A stretch of DNA of 64,000 bases from Albula goreensis (taxonomy: Eukaryota > Chordata > Actinopteri > Albuliformes > Albulidae), in assembly GCA_022829145.1 (NCBI GenBank), contig CM040763.1:25657488-25721487 (forward strand), read 5' to 3'. The notes under the pieces were generated by a model. It had not been told where the DNA came from and made no database searches. It was given only the letters and a program-made list of their open reading frames with translations. Of this stretch, positions 22,660 through 33,902 are shown one piece after another. The translations under genes and the position numbers were made by a program. Positions within the stretch are counted from its first letter, which is position 1. Each line of letters opens with the position of its first letter.

Positions 22660-24840
22660 AATTCAAGTTTCAAGTTTATTTGTCATATGTAGGTTTACAC
22701 AAGGTTACAGATACATTGAAATGTGTTGGACTAGAATCCGGTCAACTCAGCAATAAAAACTAGCATTATATAATAGAAATGATAGAATAAAAAACAAAAC
22801 AGATATGGCATGTGGGACTGTTAGTACTGAGAGTTCAGAAGCCTGATGGCCTGATGGTAGAAACGGTTCTTGAGTCTGGTGGTGCATGCAGCCATTCTCC
22901 TGTATCGTCTGCCAGACATTAACAAGGAAAACAATCTATGTGCTGGGTGGCTGTTTTCCTTTAAGATGCTGTGTGCTTTATGAAGGCACCACTGATTGAA
23001 GATGTCCTGAATTTTTGGGCGTCTATTGGCAAGAATGTGCTGTGCCATTTTCACCACTCTCCGTATTGATTTGCAGCTGTGGTACAGCTCCCGTACCACA
23101 CCGTGATGCAGCCAGTCAGCAAGCTCTCAATTGTGCTCCTGTAGATGTTTGTGAGAACTTCTTCAGTCTTCTCAGGAAAAAGAGCCGCTGGTGGGCTTTC
23201 TTCACCATGTTGTCAGAGTGAAGTGTCCAGGATAGGTCCTCAGTGATGTGTACACCAAGGAACCTGAAGTTACTGACCCTTTCTACCTTGGCACCACCAA
23301 TGTAGATGGGGGGTGTCCCCCCTCCTGCTGTCTCCTATAGTCCACAATCATCTCTTTGGTTTTGCTGACATTGAGAGAGAGGTTGTTGTCCTGGCACCAG
23401 CTGATTAGTGCTGTCACCTCCTCTCTACAGGCCTTCTCATCATTGTCTGTGATGAGGCCCAGGATGGTTGTGTCATCGGCAAACTTTACAATGGTGTTTG
23501 AGCTGTCTTTAACAACACAGTTGTGGGTGAACAGGGAGTACAGGAGGGGGCTGAGCACACAGCCCTGTGGTGCACCTGTATTGAGGATCAGCAAAGAGGA
23601 GGCGTTTAGCTGCCAATTCTCACCACCTGGGCCCTGCCTGTCAGGAAGATGAAGATCCAGTGACAGATGGGGGTGTCCAGTCCCAGATCAGTGAGCTTGG
23701 TGACAAGTTTTGAGGGAATGTTGGTATTGAATGTTAAATGTGCTGTAGTCAATGAAGAGCATTCTCACATATGTGTTCCCTTTGTCCAGGTTGATGAGCG
23801 CTATATGTGTCACTAAGAAGATGGCATCATCTGTGGCCCTATTTGGTCTGTAAGCAAACTGGAGAGGGTCTAAGGAGACAGGAAGGGAGGAACAGATGTG
23901 GGCTTTGACTAACTATTCAAAGCACTTAATGATGACTGATGTTAGTGTGACAGGACGGTAGTCATTCAAACAGGAGGCCACTGGTTTCTTGGGGACAGGA
24001 ACGATGATGGATGCTTTTAAGGAGGTGGGGACCAGGGAGAGGTTAAAGATGTTAGTGAACAACTCTGCTAGTTGATCAGCACACACCCTGAGGGATGCCG
24101 TCCAGCCCTGGGGCTTTACAGGGGTTATCTCTTTTAAAAGACTGTCACATTGACTGTTCCTAGGGTCAGTGGGGCAGCCTCCTCGTCCACAGGTAGACTT
24201 ATGGAGGGTGTTGTGTTAGCTGCATAGAATCAACTGTAAACGATGTTGAGCTCATCTGTGAGCGATGCGGTGAGCTGAACAATGTCTGTTTTTCACTTTG
24301 TAGTCCATGATGCAGCATAGTCCACTCCAAATCCATTTGGGGTTGGAGCTGTGGTAGATTGACTCCACTTTGTCCCTGTAGTCCCTCTTGGCATCCCTGA
24401 TGGACTTTTGGAGGTCATATCTGGCTGCTTTGTAGGCATCAGGGTCTCCTAAGTAAAAGGTGGTAGTCCGCACTCTAAGTTTGGTTTGAATATCCTGACA
24501 GGCTTTCTGGTTGGGGTAGGTGCAGACAGTGGCTTTTGGAACCATGTCGTCGATGCACTTACTTATGTAGCCTATGACAGAGTCTGCATATTCATTGATG
24601 TTGCCATCAGAAGCATCCTCAAACATCTGCAAGTCTCAAAGCAGTCCTGTAAGACCCCATCAGCCTCTTTGTTCCATTTGCAAATGCCCCTGGAAACCAG
24701 TTTTGCAGTTTTACTTTCTGTCTGTATGTGGGTAATATTAAAATGGAGCAGTGGTCTGCTTTTCCAAACACAGGGTGCGAGAGGGGTTTATAGCAGTTTT
24801 TGAATTGGGGTATAGCAGTGATCCAGAGTCTGTTCACCCC
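22660..24840 (-). mobile_element. L2-like LINE, 5' truncated
   Basis: A minus-strand non-LTR retrotransposon. Its 3' end near 22660 reads GACAAATAAACTTGAAACTTGAA on the minus strand, the tail style of fish L2 elements. The coding region from right to left shows the region after the endonuclease (24619-24837), a linker with the SNPKWIWSGLCCIMDYK pattern (24252-24632), RT and the C-terminal domain. Several frame breaks are present. Confidence 0.85.
22821..24837 (-). pseudogene. L2-like ORF2 reverse transcriptase
   Basis: Product is the LINE endonuclease/reverse transcriptase, here without the endonuclease. Visible blocks are DHCSILILPTYRQK (near 24750), KAARYDLQKSIRDAKRDYRDKVES (24300-24430, shown to 20 residues at most in the element), and the RT palm GAPQGCVLSPLLYSLFTHNC with IVKFADDTTILG at 23283-23594, where FADD is the catalytic pair. 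A C-terminal region follows at 22821-23099. Intervening stretches, for example 23600-24250, are broken by stops. Confidence 0.83.
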
Positions 24841-25021
24841 TGGTGTAAAAAGATATGGTGGTAGTATTTAGGGAGAACTTCATCTTCAATTATCATTATA
24901 ACTTAAACAACACATTTGCACCAATAAAATTATTGAAAACATAAAAATATATACCATAGTTCAACAAATAGATGTATAGTTACTTTTAACGAACATTAGC
25001 ATTAACTTATTCAACCTGCAT

Positions 25022-25961
25022 TGTAACAATCTGCCCTATCAGTCAGAATGTTACCGTTTTAACTACGGGTTAAAACTAAATTACCACTCATCAGAAAAAT
25101 GTATCTCTGCAGTAACAGACAAATTGACTTCCCCAGAAATAACAACAAATAAGGCAATAGTTACATTCAATCAGTGTATTTACAAACAAGTAACAAATGA
25201 CGCTGGCCAGCAATTGCTTTTTCATACGCTCGCACTCACACCCTGTTCAGTTTGTGGTTCTCCACGCGCTTCCGAGTATCTCCAAACAGTGGAAAGAGAT
25301 CCCAACAAATCCAGAATCCAAAAACGCAACAACATAGTCTATCGAAAATGGTCCAAGTACTCTTAGACTACGGTGGCAAAAAAATATAGCCTCCCTCAGC
25401 AGGGAGGGCGAAAATCTGTCATCCGTCAATGAATGAAAAAAAAAAACCGCAACGAAAGTGGAAAAAAAAAAAAGGTTTCATCTCACCGGTCAGCTGGAAA
25501 AGTTCACCCCACTGCTGGGTCCAATGGCTCGGGTGTTTTTACGCAGTTATATCCCCTTCTCAGAGTTTTTTGGGAAGCTTTAGGCAGGTCCCTCTTGGAC
25601 TCCCCACCGCACACACTTTTTTTCCCCCTGGCATTTCCGCGCTCCTCACCTCTTCAAACCCGGGCCGCGTTCTCCCCCGGTTCAGTCAGCTGACAGCGCT
25701 TGCTCCCTCCTCCGATCAGCTGACCGGGTTTTTCAGGTACCATCAGCTGTTCAATCAAAACGACCCCCCCATAACATTAAAACATTTAATGTCTTCAGGG
25801 TATTACCTATCTTATGGGTATAAATGAAAAGAAAAACAAAATGGATAACCCTTAATAAAACATTCCTGCTTCAGCCACATTATAGTGCTACTGCAGTTTT
25901 AAAAATGTATTTATTTAACTAAGGGAATCCTCCAAATACATATGTGGCCCTCTGTGTCACA
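25022..25961 (+). repeat. Solo LTR, retrovirus-like family (copy A)
   Basis: A 940-bp unit starting TGTAACAATC and ending CTGTGTCACA, flanked by a perfect 4-bp duplication GCAT at 25018-25021 and 25962-25965. A TATAAAT near 25820 and an AATAAA near 25852 lie toward its 3' end. It is about 85-90% identical by eye to the opposite-strand copy at 52420-53408. TG...CA ends, a 4-bp duplication and the absence of internal genes mark it as a solo LTR left by recombination. Confidence 0.85.
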
Positions 25962-26329
25962 GCATAGAATCACATGCCACCAAACTAACCAAGGCACTGT
26001 GAACTGTGAGTGCATAGTGCATGGCAACACCACAACAAATATCCTGACGTGCACTACTGTCAATTTTAAGTTGAACAATGACAGCACCTGAAAAATGAAT
26101 GTCTTTTCCACAGACATGTTATCGTCCTTCAGTGTAACCCATTTGCCTTCATGAAAGAGAACAAAACCTTCCATTGCTGGTCCTGCAGACATCCAAAATA
26201 GATGCACACCATCTGCTGACATACTGAAAATGTATACATACTGAAAATCAATGCAAAATTGAGAAAGAAGATTTCCACATGTATTTTAATTCCACATGTA
26301 ATTTCATTTAGATAATGGGTAATTTTTCC

Positions 26330-26790
26330 TTTTTCCATTTTCTATTATCAAAACAAAAAATGGAAAACGGGTCATCTTCGGTTTTTTGTTTCCCTATTTC
26401 TAAATGCAGCCCTTTTATAAATATTTCTACTTGCAGCCCATTGGCATACAAAGCAAAAAAATTGGCATTGTAATGCTGGAAATTGGACGGCTTCTTTATG
26501 AAAGTGTCTGTAAAGGCATCATAAAGATCTGTAAGGGTATGTATTGCTATACTGGGTCACCAGCCTGTCACTGAGTGAAACATCCACTTGGGAAAAATTG
26601 TTGCTCTGGGGTAATTGGTTATACCTGCCAGATCATCTTGGACAGAATTGCTTCCATCGGCTTGTGTGATTTTGCATCGAAGATGTAAAAGCATATTCTT
26701 AAGGGCGATGCAATCTTCACCAATTCCAGCTATAAAAACTCAGTGTCTGAAATGGCTGACAGCGGTGGTACCTCCATCTATATATGCTGG
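26330..26790 (-). pseudogene. Polinton/Maverick major capsid protein fragment
   Basis: Minus-strand remnants match the double-jelly-roll capsid gene of Polintons (the F54H12.2-like genes of animal genomes). From right to left they are IAGIGEDCIALKNMLLHLRC, ITQADGSNSVQDDLAGITNY, after a frame change SQVDVSLSDRLVTQYSNTYP, and then after a deletion SNFQHYNANFFALYANGLQV near 26420. The order and spacing fit the N-terminal and middle parts of that protein with the interior lost. It belongs with the penton and pX-like remnants to the right, the LINE tail between them being a later insertion. Confidence 0.72.
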
Positions 26791-27310
26791 GATATATAGC
26801 CAAAAGTATTCATTATAAATCTAAGGAGGTTATATTAAAACCATACAATGCTTCAGTTAGACCACACTTGGAATACTGTGTGCAGTTCTGGGCACCGCAC
26901 TATAAGAAAGATATCGAGGCTCTTGAAAAACTACAAAGGAGGGCAACTAAATTAGTTCCTGGCATGAAACATAAAAGCTACGAGGCAAGACTAAAGTTAC
27001 TTAACCTATTTAGACTCAGCAAGAGGAGACTAAGGGGTGATTTCATAGAGGTTTTTAAATTTATAAAGGGATAAATGGAAACTAGTTAAGAGTAAGCTCC
27101 GCACTGATGTAAGGAAGTATTATTTCACACAGAGTTATCAATACATGGAATAGGTTGCCAGGTCATGTAGTTGAGGCAGAGACCCTTGCCGTGTTCAAGT
27201 CCAGACTCAATGCAGTTTTGGATACTCTTTAAATAATGTAATGGCAAGCTTTGTTTGGCTGAATGGCCTGTCCTTGTCATAATATGTTCTCATGTTATCA
27301 TGTTCTAAAT
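26790..27310 (+). mobile_element. CR1/L2-like LINE 3' end inserted in the Polinton
   Basis: The open frame 26784-27074 encodes the end of a jockey/CR1-type reverse transcriptase (VRPHLEYCVQFWAPHYKKDI, KLQRRATKLVPG, KRRLRGDFIEVFKFIKG). The remainder is 3' UTR with the GGCTGAATGGCCTGTCC stretch and an ATGTTCT-like tail near 27290-27306. It separates the capsid fragments on either side. Confidence 0.8.
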
Positions 27311-27319
27311 GTGGTTTGG

Positions 27320-27500
27320 CTGTGCTGTACCCTCTCCTCAGTAGCAGCATGGCCATCCTGAATAGACCCTTGAGTAAGCTTCCAGGACAACACCCATACA
27401 TAACACTAGAACTGCTGTAACCTGGTAAACCATTACCAGCTTGTGCTGTATAATAATCTACATATCTACTTGGATGTACATACCGCGTATACCCTGCCAT
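27320..27500 (-). pseudogene. Polinton small core (pX-like) protein fragment
   Basis: Starts at ATG 27498-27500 and encodes a small protein with YTRYVHPSRYVDYY, then SLLKGLFRMAMLLLRRG. The latter is the hydrophobic, basic segment I associate with the small virion protein next to penton in fish Polintons and adintoviruses. Coding similarity stops near 27320 at the LINE junction. Its start overlaps the end of the penton frame by about 40 bases. The family assignment rests on recall. Confidence 0.62.
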
Positions 27501-28060
27501 TTTGGTGATGATTTCCTGAAATGGAAGGAAATGTTCTCGTTCTGATCCAATTTCAGTTCAACAGTGATATCATCAATGTGCCTTTTACTCACAGGTACGT
27601 AATGTGGCTTATCATATGGGATTGTGATGATGCTGTGTTTGCACTGGCTATATGCACAGATGACAGCAGAGGCACAAACTAGCTATTACCAACTCTCTGG
27701 TAATCAATAATGTCCGCACAGAAACCTGCATGAATATTGGCAGGGTGGGGGACCACTGAGTCAGCTAAAGATAAATAAGCCCCTGGTTTGAGACCTAGAA
27801 TGTTTGACAGTTTTCCTCTAGCCATCTGTGAAAATTGTAGCTCACCCACAATGTAGATTTTGTTTTTTATAGGACTATATGTAACACTGATTCCTTTCAG
27901 TACAGGTTCAGCATTGTTGTTCATCTCATTCACTAAACTAGTGAGGCTATCATAATATCCTGGACTTAATTTCTGATGGAGTTTTTTTTCATCACGTGTG
28001 TAAAATATTCTGTGATGCTGTGAGTTCCATGATGCTGTAATTAGATTTTTCCTCTCTTTT
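27459..28060 (-). pseudogene. Polinton penton-like capsid protein fragment
   Basis: Minus-strand remnants give the single-jelly-roll penton of Polintons. They read LSPGYYDSLTSLVNEMNNN near 27950, SQMARGKLSNILGLKPGAYL, HPANIHAGF, IDYQRVGNS followed by a stop and FVPLLSSVHIA, and in another frame KPHYVPVSKRHIDDITVE. The HAGF...VG...FVPLL...H sequence is the hallmark I recognise. The N-terminus is unclear; possible upstream coding (TAIDLDPTLMKREE) extends to about 28130. Confidence 0.75.
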
Positions 28061-28312
28061 CATTAGAGTGGGATCTAAATCAATGGCAGTATAAGTGATA
28101 GGAGGTCAAAGCTATTGACTTGAGGGGCTGAGATTGCATCATTTAAAAAATGGTCTAAAACTGCAGCCTCAAGATGGATTTATACTCAGTGCATTAGTAC
28201 TTTTGAATTGTACCTAATAAATGTCCAAAACCTGCATCAACACTTTTGTGTGTGTGAAAGCCCATACTGAAGGTGTTCCCTGTAAAGAATTAAATAAATC
28301 CTTTCTCTCAAT

Positions 28313-28335
28313 TTTATATATATATATATATATAT
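28313..28335. repeat. (TA)n microsatellite
   Basis: An uninterrupted TA run in otherwise AT-rich DNA just right of the Polinton remnants. Confidence 0.9.
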
Positions 28336-28522
28336 TGGGGGAGATAGTGGGAATGAGCTATGTCCACTGAGAAGGCAGAAAACCTTTGGTCAAAAACAGT
28401 CCTGAATATGAAATTATTCAGAGTGTTTGGTTGCCAAAGTAAAAATAATGATATAAAGATGTAGCCTTAGCTGCTGTTAGTTATAGCCACCCACCCATGC
28501 CAAGATTAAAGTAGCAAACACT

Positions 28523-28790
28523 GGGCCTTATTTATCAAATGTAAGCCAAACCAGTTGGATTGCAATTTGTAAATACATATTTGCAAACAATAAGGGATTT
28601 GTGAAGTAATCATCATTAATGTCATACAAAGCATTTGCTGTTTTAGTTTGCTCATAGGATCAGAATAGATTTCACAAGAAATGTAAATTGTTTGTGCGTG
28701 TGTAAAAAAAAGACGTAAAACCTGCTTTGTTTGCTTTTTCATATTTCTTTTATTAATCCATTTAGAATTTATTTGGTTTAAAAAAAAGGG
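28523..28790 (-). mobile_element. Harbinger-like element, right-end segment
   Basis: Begins GGGCCTTATTTATCAAATGTAAGCC and stays recognisably similar for about 270 bp to the right end of the complete element at 58140-59915 (read on its minus strand). The match includes GGATC-GAA-AGATTTCA and GTGCGTGTGTAAA-like blocks, roughly 75% by eye. Its orientation pairs with the left-end segment at 33903-34738. c1qtnf4 lies between them. Confidence 0.7.
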
Positions 28791-30760
28791 TAATAACATT
28801 ATTTGGATACATAAGTAAATTCAATATTACATAGAATGATTCTAAATATTATATCAAAAGGAAAAGTGGAGTCAACAGTGTAAAATTGTGAAGCTTAATT
28901 ATGAAGCTTAATTTGGCTTTAAACCGCTTTAGAAATTCAGTAAAATCCATGCTTGGAAAGAAAGTCTTAGAGTTGCCTTAGCAGGGTACTGCAAAAACAT
29001 TGCTTGGAACTTGACAATAGCAAATGACAAAAAAGTTTTAGATGGAAGTTGCTGTGTGCTCTGATGACCACATCAGGAGTCTCACTCTAAAATATCAGCC
29101 TGGTCACAGGCTCTAAGGATGGCTCTACAGCTCTACATTTACAGCTTGGCATTCACAGGGGTGGCTGGTAAGCTGGAGAGAGGAGGAACAAACTTTGTTT
29201 TTAAATGTAGCATTACTTCCAACTTGTTCCTTATTATCCTCCTCGATTAACAATACCAAAGATATAGTAAACTATACTTAAAAAGTCACAGAAAAATCAA
29301 CAACAACTGGTGTGTATAGATGAAATGATTTCCCATTTCATATTATGATCTGTCAGTAACTGTACTCTTCATTCTCTCAATACTGGTAAATTAAAATGTT
29401 GTTCAGAAATTCTGCACTGTAAATGCTCATGAAACATCACAGCTTTTGGGAGGTCTGTGTCCTTCACCTTATTGTGCACTGCATTCTTAGCTGATGCAAT
29501 ACACAGTTAAATAGACTTTGTTTCCTCCAAGTCAAAAATATATCAGAAATATAATATTTATAGTAAAAAAAAAAAATCATGTAACTGAATTTGGTTCCAT
29601 TTTATTGCCAGTATGCTGTAACACTAGAAAGCTGTCATTTGAAATAAAGAGATAGCTTTGGGATAACTGGTCAGTTAACTATTGGCATCTTTATGAATTA
29701 AACAATCTAACTTTGTAAATTTCAATTTTTCCTGCACTGTTCTCGGCTCACCACCTGGTGCTGCTTCACATTGAAGCAACTCTGATTCATGGCTGGAGGA
29801 AAATCTGGCACCGGACAATGTACCCACAAATAGTTCAGTTCATCTAACATTCCCAGTATTTACCAACAACCCATTTTAACTGGTTGCAAAAACAATTGTG
29901 ACATCTATATAGGTGTTCAGAATGATAAACTAGACAAATGGTAGTTGATTCAGTTGTATCATAACTTGGCTGGCTGAATGTTGCAAACCCTTTGTTGTTC
30001 ATAAGAAATACATCTACATAAGCTAAATAGAAATAAAGATGTGCCCCATTTTGGAAACGCTCAGTGATTGACATTCCAGGCTTTCGTGTGTGTAACTAAC
30101 CCCCGCAGTTCAGCTCTGCTGTGTCTCTGTAGCACAGATACTGTTCTACTGCAGTCTACTGCAGACTACAGCAAGAGCCCAATATAGAATCTGTTTATTA
30201 CAGGAATGTTGCACGACTGTTTACTGGGTGCCACGCTAAACTATTTTTTACTTTCTCAGTGCTCAAATACCCCATGAAATGCTTAATAGTTGACAGAACA
30301 TGAAAAAAATGTATGCAATTGATTTCTGATGCCCAATGGCACTGGTCCTCAGCCAATCCCTATTTTCCATTACACATGTAGATTCTTAACATAATGATGA
30401 ATAACATGGACAGCTATAGCGGATGCTGAGGATCATGCTACTACACAAGTGTGATCGAATGCATCCAAAAACAGAGGAGTAGTGAATACTTAATGGTGAT
30501 TAATAAACCTTGGGCATGCGTACATTGTGTCTGTTAGATAAGTATATGTGAATTAATGGGACACATGACTTTATAATGCAGAGTGAAATATGAGGACCAT
30601 CACTAAATCTAGAGCTTCTCCTGCTGAATCACACTCATAATGGATTTTAATAAAGCCCTGACCACTGACAGCAGTCTCACCACCTCGAGGTAAAACATGA
30701 GTTTCATACAATTTGCCATTGATGCATTTACAACAAAAACATCATACTTAATGCTGTGAA
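28791..30760. other. No gene seen; downstream of c1qtnf4
   Basis: AT-rich sequence with no supported coding region. It probably includes the c1qtnf4 3' UTR and flank. Short open frames near 29844 and 28506 lack motifs. Confidence 0.45.
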
Positions 30761-30766
30761 TGTTTT

Positions 30767-30772
30767 TTTAAT
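30767..30772 (-). terminator. Possible polyadenylation signal of c1qtnf4
   Basis: ATTAAA on the minus strand, about 135 bases past the stop codon. A canonical AATAAA exists further on at 30194-30199. Which is used cannot be told from sequence. Confidence 0.3.
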
Positions 30773-30906
30773 TCCTCATCATGCTCCAGTGTGCTTTCTG
30801 TGTCCCCTGTAGTCTTTACTATCACAAAGGGTTTAACTTGTATTAACACATAATATCTGAGAATGCTGAGAAATGTTAGTTACTGTCTTTTCAAACACTG
30901 TGGTCC

Positions 30907-31974
30907 TCAGAAGTGAGTTCTGCCCGACCTGTGCAGGGTGCCCTCTGGGTAGACCAAGAAGCCAGAGAAGGTGGTGTAGCGGCCCTGGTTGCTGTAGACA
31001 GCAAAGCGCTCATGCTGTTGGCTGTACAGCCAGACGCTGTCCCCTTCCCGCAGTGACAAGAGAAGGCTCTGGCTCTGCATCTCCCGTCGTCGTGACTCGT
31101 CCTCATCAAATATCATAGCCTGCACCTCACCGACGCCCGTCATGAGCTTGACTGAGAGTGCCCGCCGTGGATGCTTGCCTACCGTGAAAGAGAAGTAGTA
31201 GGCACCAGGAAAGTGGCAGGTGAAGCGGCCAGATGACTTGTTGAAGTGGCCCCCAATGTTGACATACTCAACATCAAAAGTCAGCGCCTCCTTCTCCCCT
31301 TGCTCTGAACTCTCCCCAAGGACAGAGGAGGTTTTGGCAACAGAGAAGGCAGAGCGAGGCTGCTCTGTTAAACCAGCCCCTGACCAGGACAGCCTGGGGT
31401 CTCTCAGTGGAGGGCAGCCATGGTACCCCAGTCCAGGTGCTGCTAAGTGGTTACTAATATAGCCAGTGGGGGAGTCAGGGTACACCAGGTAGCCAGTGAA
31501 AGTGATGTAGGGTCCCGCATTACTGTACAGTGCGTACTTGGGGCTAGTGTGAAGGAGGAGCCACACAGTGTCCATGGATTTCAGGCTGATCATCACACTC
31601 TGGCTTTGCACCTTGCGGTCCTTGCGCCGATGGCCATCATACGCCATGGCCTGCACCTCCTGTCCGTCTTTCACCAGCATGACAGACAGAAGCTTTCTAG
31701 GGAACTTGCCCACAGTGAAAGCAAAGTAGTACGCTCCAGGGATACGGCAGCGGAAGCGGCCGGTGTCAGGGTTGAAGTCATTGCCTATGTTAACCAGGAG
31801 CCTGTCAAAGGTCACGGCCTGCTGAGATCCTCCCAGGATGCTACTGGAGCGTGTGGCGGAGAAGGCAGACTGGAAGCCCATCATTGCGGTGGCAGTATGG
31901 AGAGGTGACACAGGACCCAGGAGTGTGAACAAACCCAGGACCCAGGCCAGGAGACAGGGTGTACCTAAAGCCAT
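30907..31974 (-). CDS. c1qtnf4: C1q/TNF-related protein 4 (two C1q domains)
   Basis: Encodes a 355-residue secreted protein with a hydrophobic signal peptide (about residues 1-26) and two tandem globular C1q domains, about 36-166 and 207-343, joined by a 40-residue linker. There is no collagen repeat. Two C1q domains without collagen is the defining layout of C1QTNF4 (CTRP4; human about 329 residues), a secreted signalling protein. Both domains show the conserved core ([26 protein letters not shown] and [36 protein letters not shown] and [11 protein letters not shown]), and a REMQSQS block. The frame is open and undamaged. I chose ATG 31974 because it starts the signal peptide and because a splice-acceptor-like TTTCCTCCAG ends just upstream at 31980; the frame's earlier ATG at 32019 would lie in the intron. 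The whole coding region is one exon. Confidence 0.93.
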   Translation of the reverse strand: MALGTPCLLAWVLGLFTLLGPVSPLHTATAMMGFQSAFSATRSSSILGGSQQAVTFDRLLVNIGNDFNPDTGRFRCRIPGAYYFAFTVGKFPRKLLSVMLVKDGQEVQAMAYDGHRRKDRKVQSQSVMISLKSMDTVWLLLHTSPKYALYSNAGPYITFTGYLVYPDSPTGYISNHLAAPGLGYHGCPPLRDPRLSWSGAGLTEQPRSAFSVAKTSSVLGESSEQGEKEALTFDVEYVNIGGHFNKSSGRFTCHFPGAYYFSFTVGKHPRRALSVKLMTGVGEVQAMIFDEDESRRREMQSQSLLLSLREGDSVWLYSQQHERFAVYSNQGRYTTFSGFLVYPEGTLHRSGRTHF

Positions 31975-31979
31975 CTCAG

Positions 31980-31990
31980 CTGGAGGAAAC
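31980..31990 (-). promoter_or_regulatory. Splice acceptor before c1qtnf4 coding exon
   Basis: On the minus strand TTTCCTCCAG precedes CTGAG and then the start codon, a good 3' splice site five bases ahead of the ATG. It implies a non-coding 5' exon somewhere above 31990, which I could not locate. Confidence 0.55.
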
Positions 31991-33902
31991 CAATATAAAA
32001 CACACTCGTGAAATCTCACATAACATGACTACATATGAAGTATACAACCATACACTGCCTTTTACTGCCATGCCATAATTCTGGGAAACAAATCATGCCT
32101 AAACAACGAAAATGCTTCACCATATACTGCATCAACACCAGGATGTGTTTATGGTGCATGCTGTTACAATGGTATATGGCTATTTTAAATTGAGGTTGAA
32201 CTACACAAAGTATGTAACCACGATATGTTGCGTACAAAATCATAAACTCACTAGCCTATAGCAAAAATGGCTAGTTCGATAGTAGCTTTATGAGTGAACA
32301 GGATGTTATAAATTATTTATCAAAATAAATGATGTGAAAACCTTAACATTTTTAAAAGACTGTTTTATTAGCTGTGCTCGCTAGCAATCCAGACAGCTAT
32401 GAACAAGCATGAGAATAGTTTCATTAAGTTTAGTCACGTAAGTCAATGGCTTGTTCAAGCATCGTCCATGTTTGATATTCTATTTTAAGCCTATATTCGG
32501 TTCACTGTTTTGCAAGTAAATATAATCATAACAGTAATTTATGCAGCAATTACCTCAGTATCCTGCGTCAGCACATCAGACTAAGCTACTAATGCCATGG
32601 GTCACTTGTGTGAATCACACCTGTACTACTCTGTGTAGTCTCTGACATATACAGCTTGCCAGCTAATGTTTGTTAAAATTTGCGTTTGTAAAGGTTCCGT
32701 AAACAATTAAAGAAAAATGTAATCACTTTTAATGGCAAGGTGCAAATAGAGGAGTACTAAAATGAAGGAACAGCTAGCTTTGGTGTGAATGGGGTTGACA
32801 TGGGTCAGACCTACAATTGAATACCAAGTGCTCTGAAGCAGCTACAATTGTTGTGAAACATCTGCTAAATTATTGAAAACCTCTTTGCAAAGATAGTGGG
32901 CATCACCTGTCAGTTAAAGTCCACTCAGCCATGTTGTATGCAATTATTATTCATACACTCTGCATTCCCAAATATTTTTACAAAGAAACAGCAATCACAT
33001 GAAAGTTGACAATGTTTTTGTTAATGTTTTTCTCCTTTTAGCTTATAATTCATTATAGCATTTGTAAAATGATTATGATGAAAGGCAGAAGTGAAAGGGT
33101 TTAATTTAGTTTGCTTTTCTTGTAGGCTAAATGTTCCAGACCATGGCTTGATGTAGACACTAACTTTTAAATTATTACAGGACATTTCAGCTAGGTAATG
33201 GCATCACAGCCGTGTTTCTCATGACTGCATATTCAAGTAAAAAAGCCTATTAAACAGACATTGTTTTATCAAAGTATGAATTAGAGGAAGTATTATATAA
33301 AAAAATCTCAGATGGCTGTGTTGAACATCTTATGTTGAAGTTGGGAGTCATTCCCTCTACAATTAAGTCGGTTACAATGACTTAAGCATCAACTACCTTC
33401 TGTTACAAGTGAGTATTACACTTATTTCATCATGATGATGCAAAATCCATCTGGCTGAAAGCATAAAAGCTTCAAAACATTTTTGAAACAATTTCTATGG
33501 TTGTTTCAACTTTTTGAAAAGACTGGCTTTCTCCATCACTAATGTGGATCAGTGCTTTGGAGATGGCCTGTAAATTAGTCTCAGCAGCTTTTGTGCACTT
33601 AATAGTCTCTTGTCAAGTCACGGTGTAATGATGCCATCCCTGTTGGGTGTGAAAGAGGCAGGAAAGTAGAGACTGGGATTCATGCAGCTTCTACCCACAC
33701 TCACTGTGCTCCTTGTGGCTGTGCCTTGTTCAGCTAGAAACTTTTTAGGCGTTTAGGTCATTATTTTGAGACTTCTGAAACAGCGTAGAAATAGGACGGT
33801 CATAATACATTTATGATCTTATTTAATAAACATGCGTTGCTATGTTACTGGACTAACATAGCCAGCTGATTGGGCCATTTACTGTGTAGGAATTTGCAAT
33901 CT
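31991..33902. other. No further gene seen; presumed c1qtnf4 5' intron or flank
   Basis: AT-rich and unique-looking, without repeats or coding motifs. The 5' non-coding exon and promoter of c1qtnf4 may be here or further right. Confidence 0.4.

Noticed and set aside
31975-32019. Upstream ATG of the c1qtnf4 frame at 32019
   Set aside because: A splice acceptor just before ATG 31974 and the start of the signal peptide there make the upstream codons intronic.
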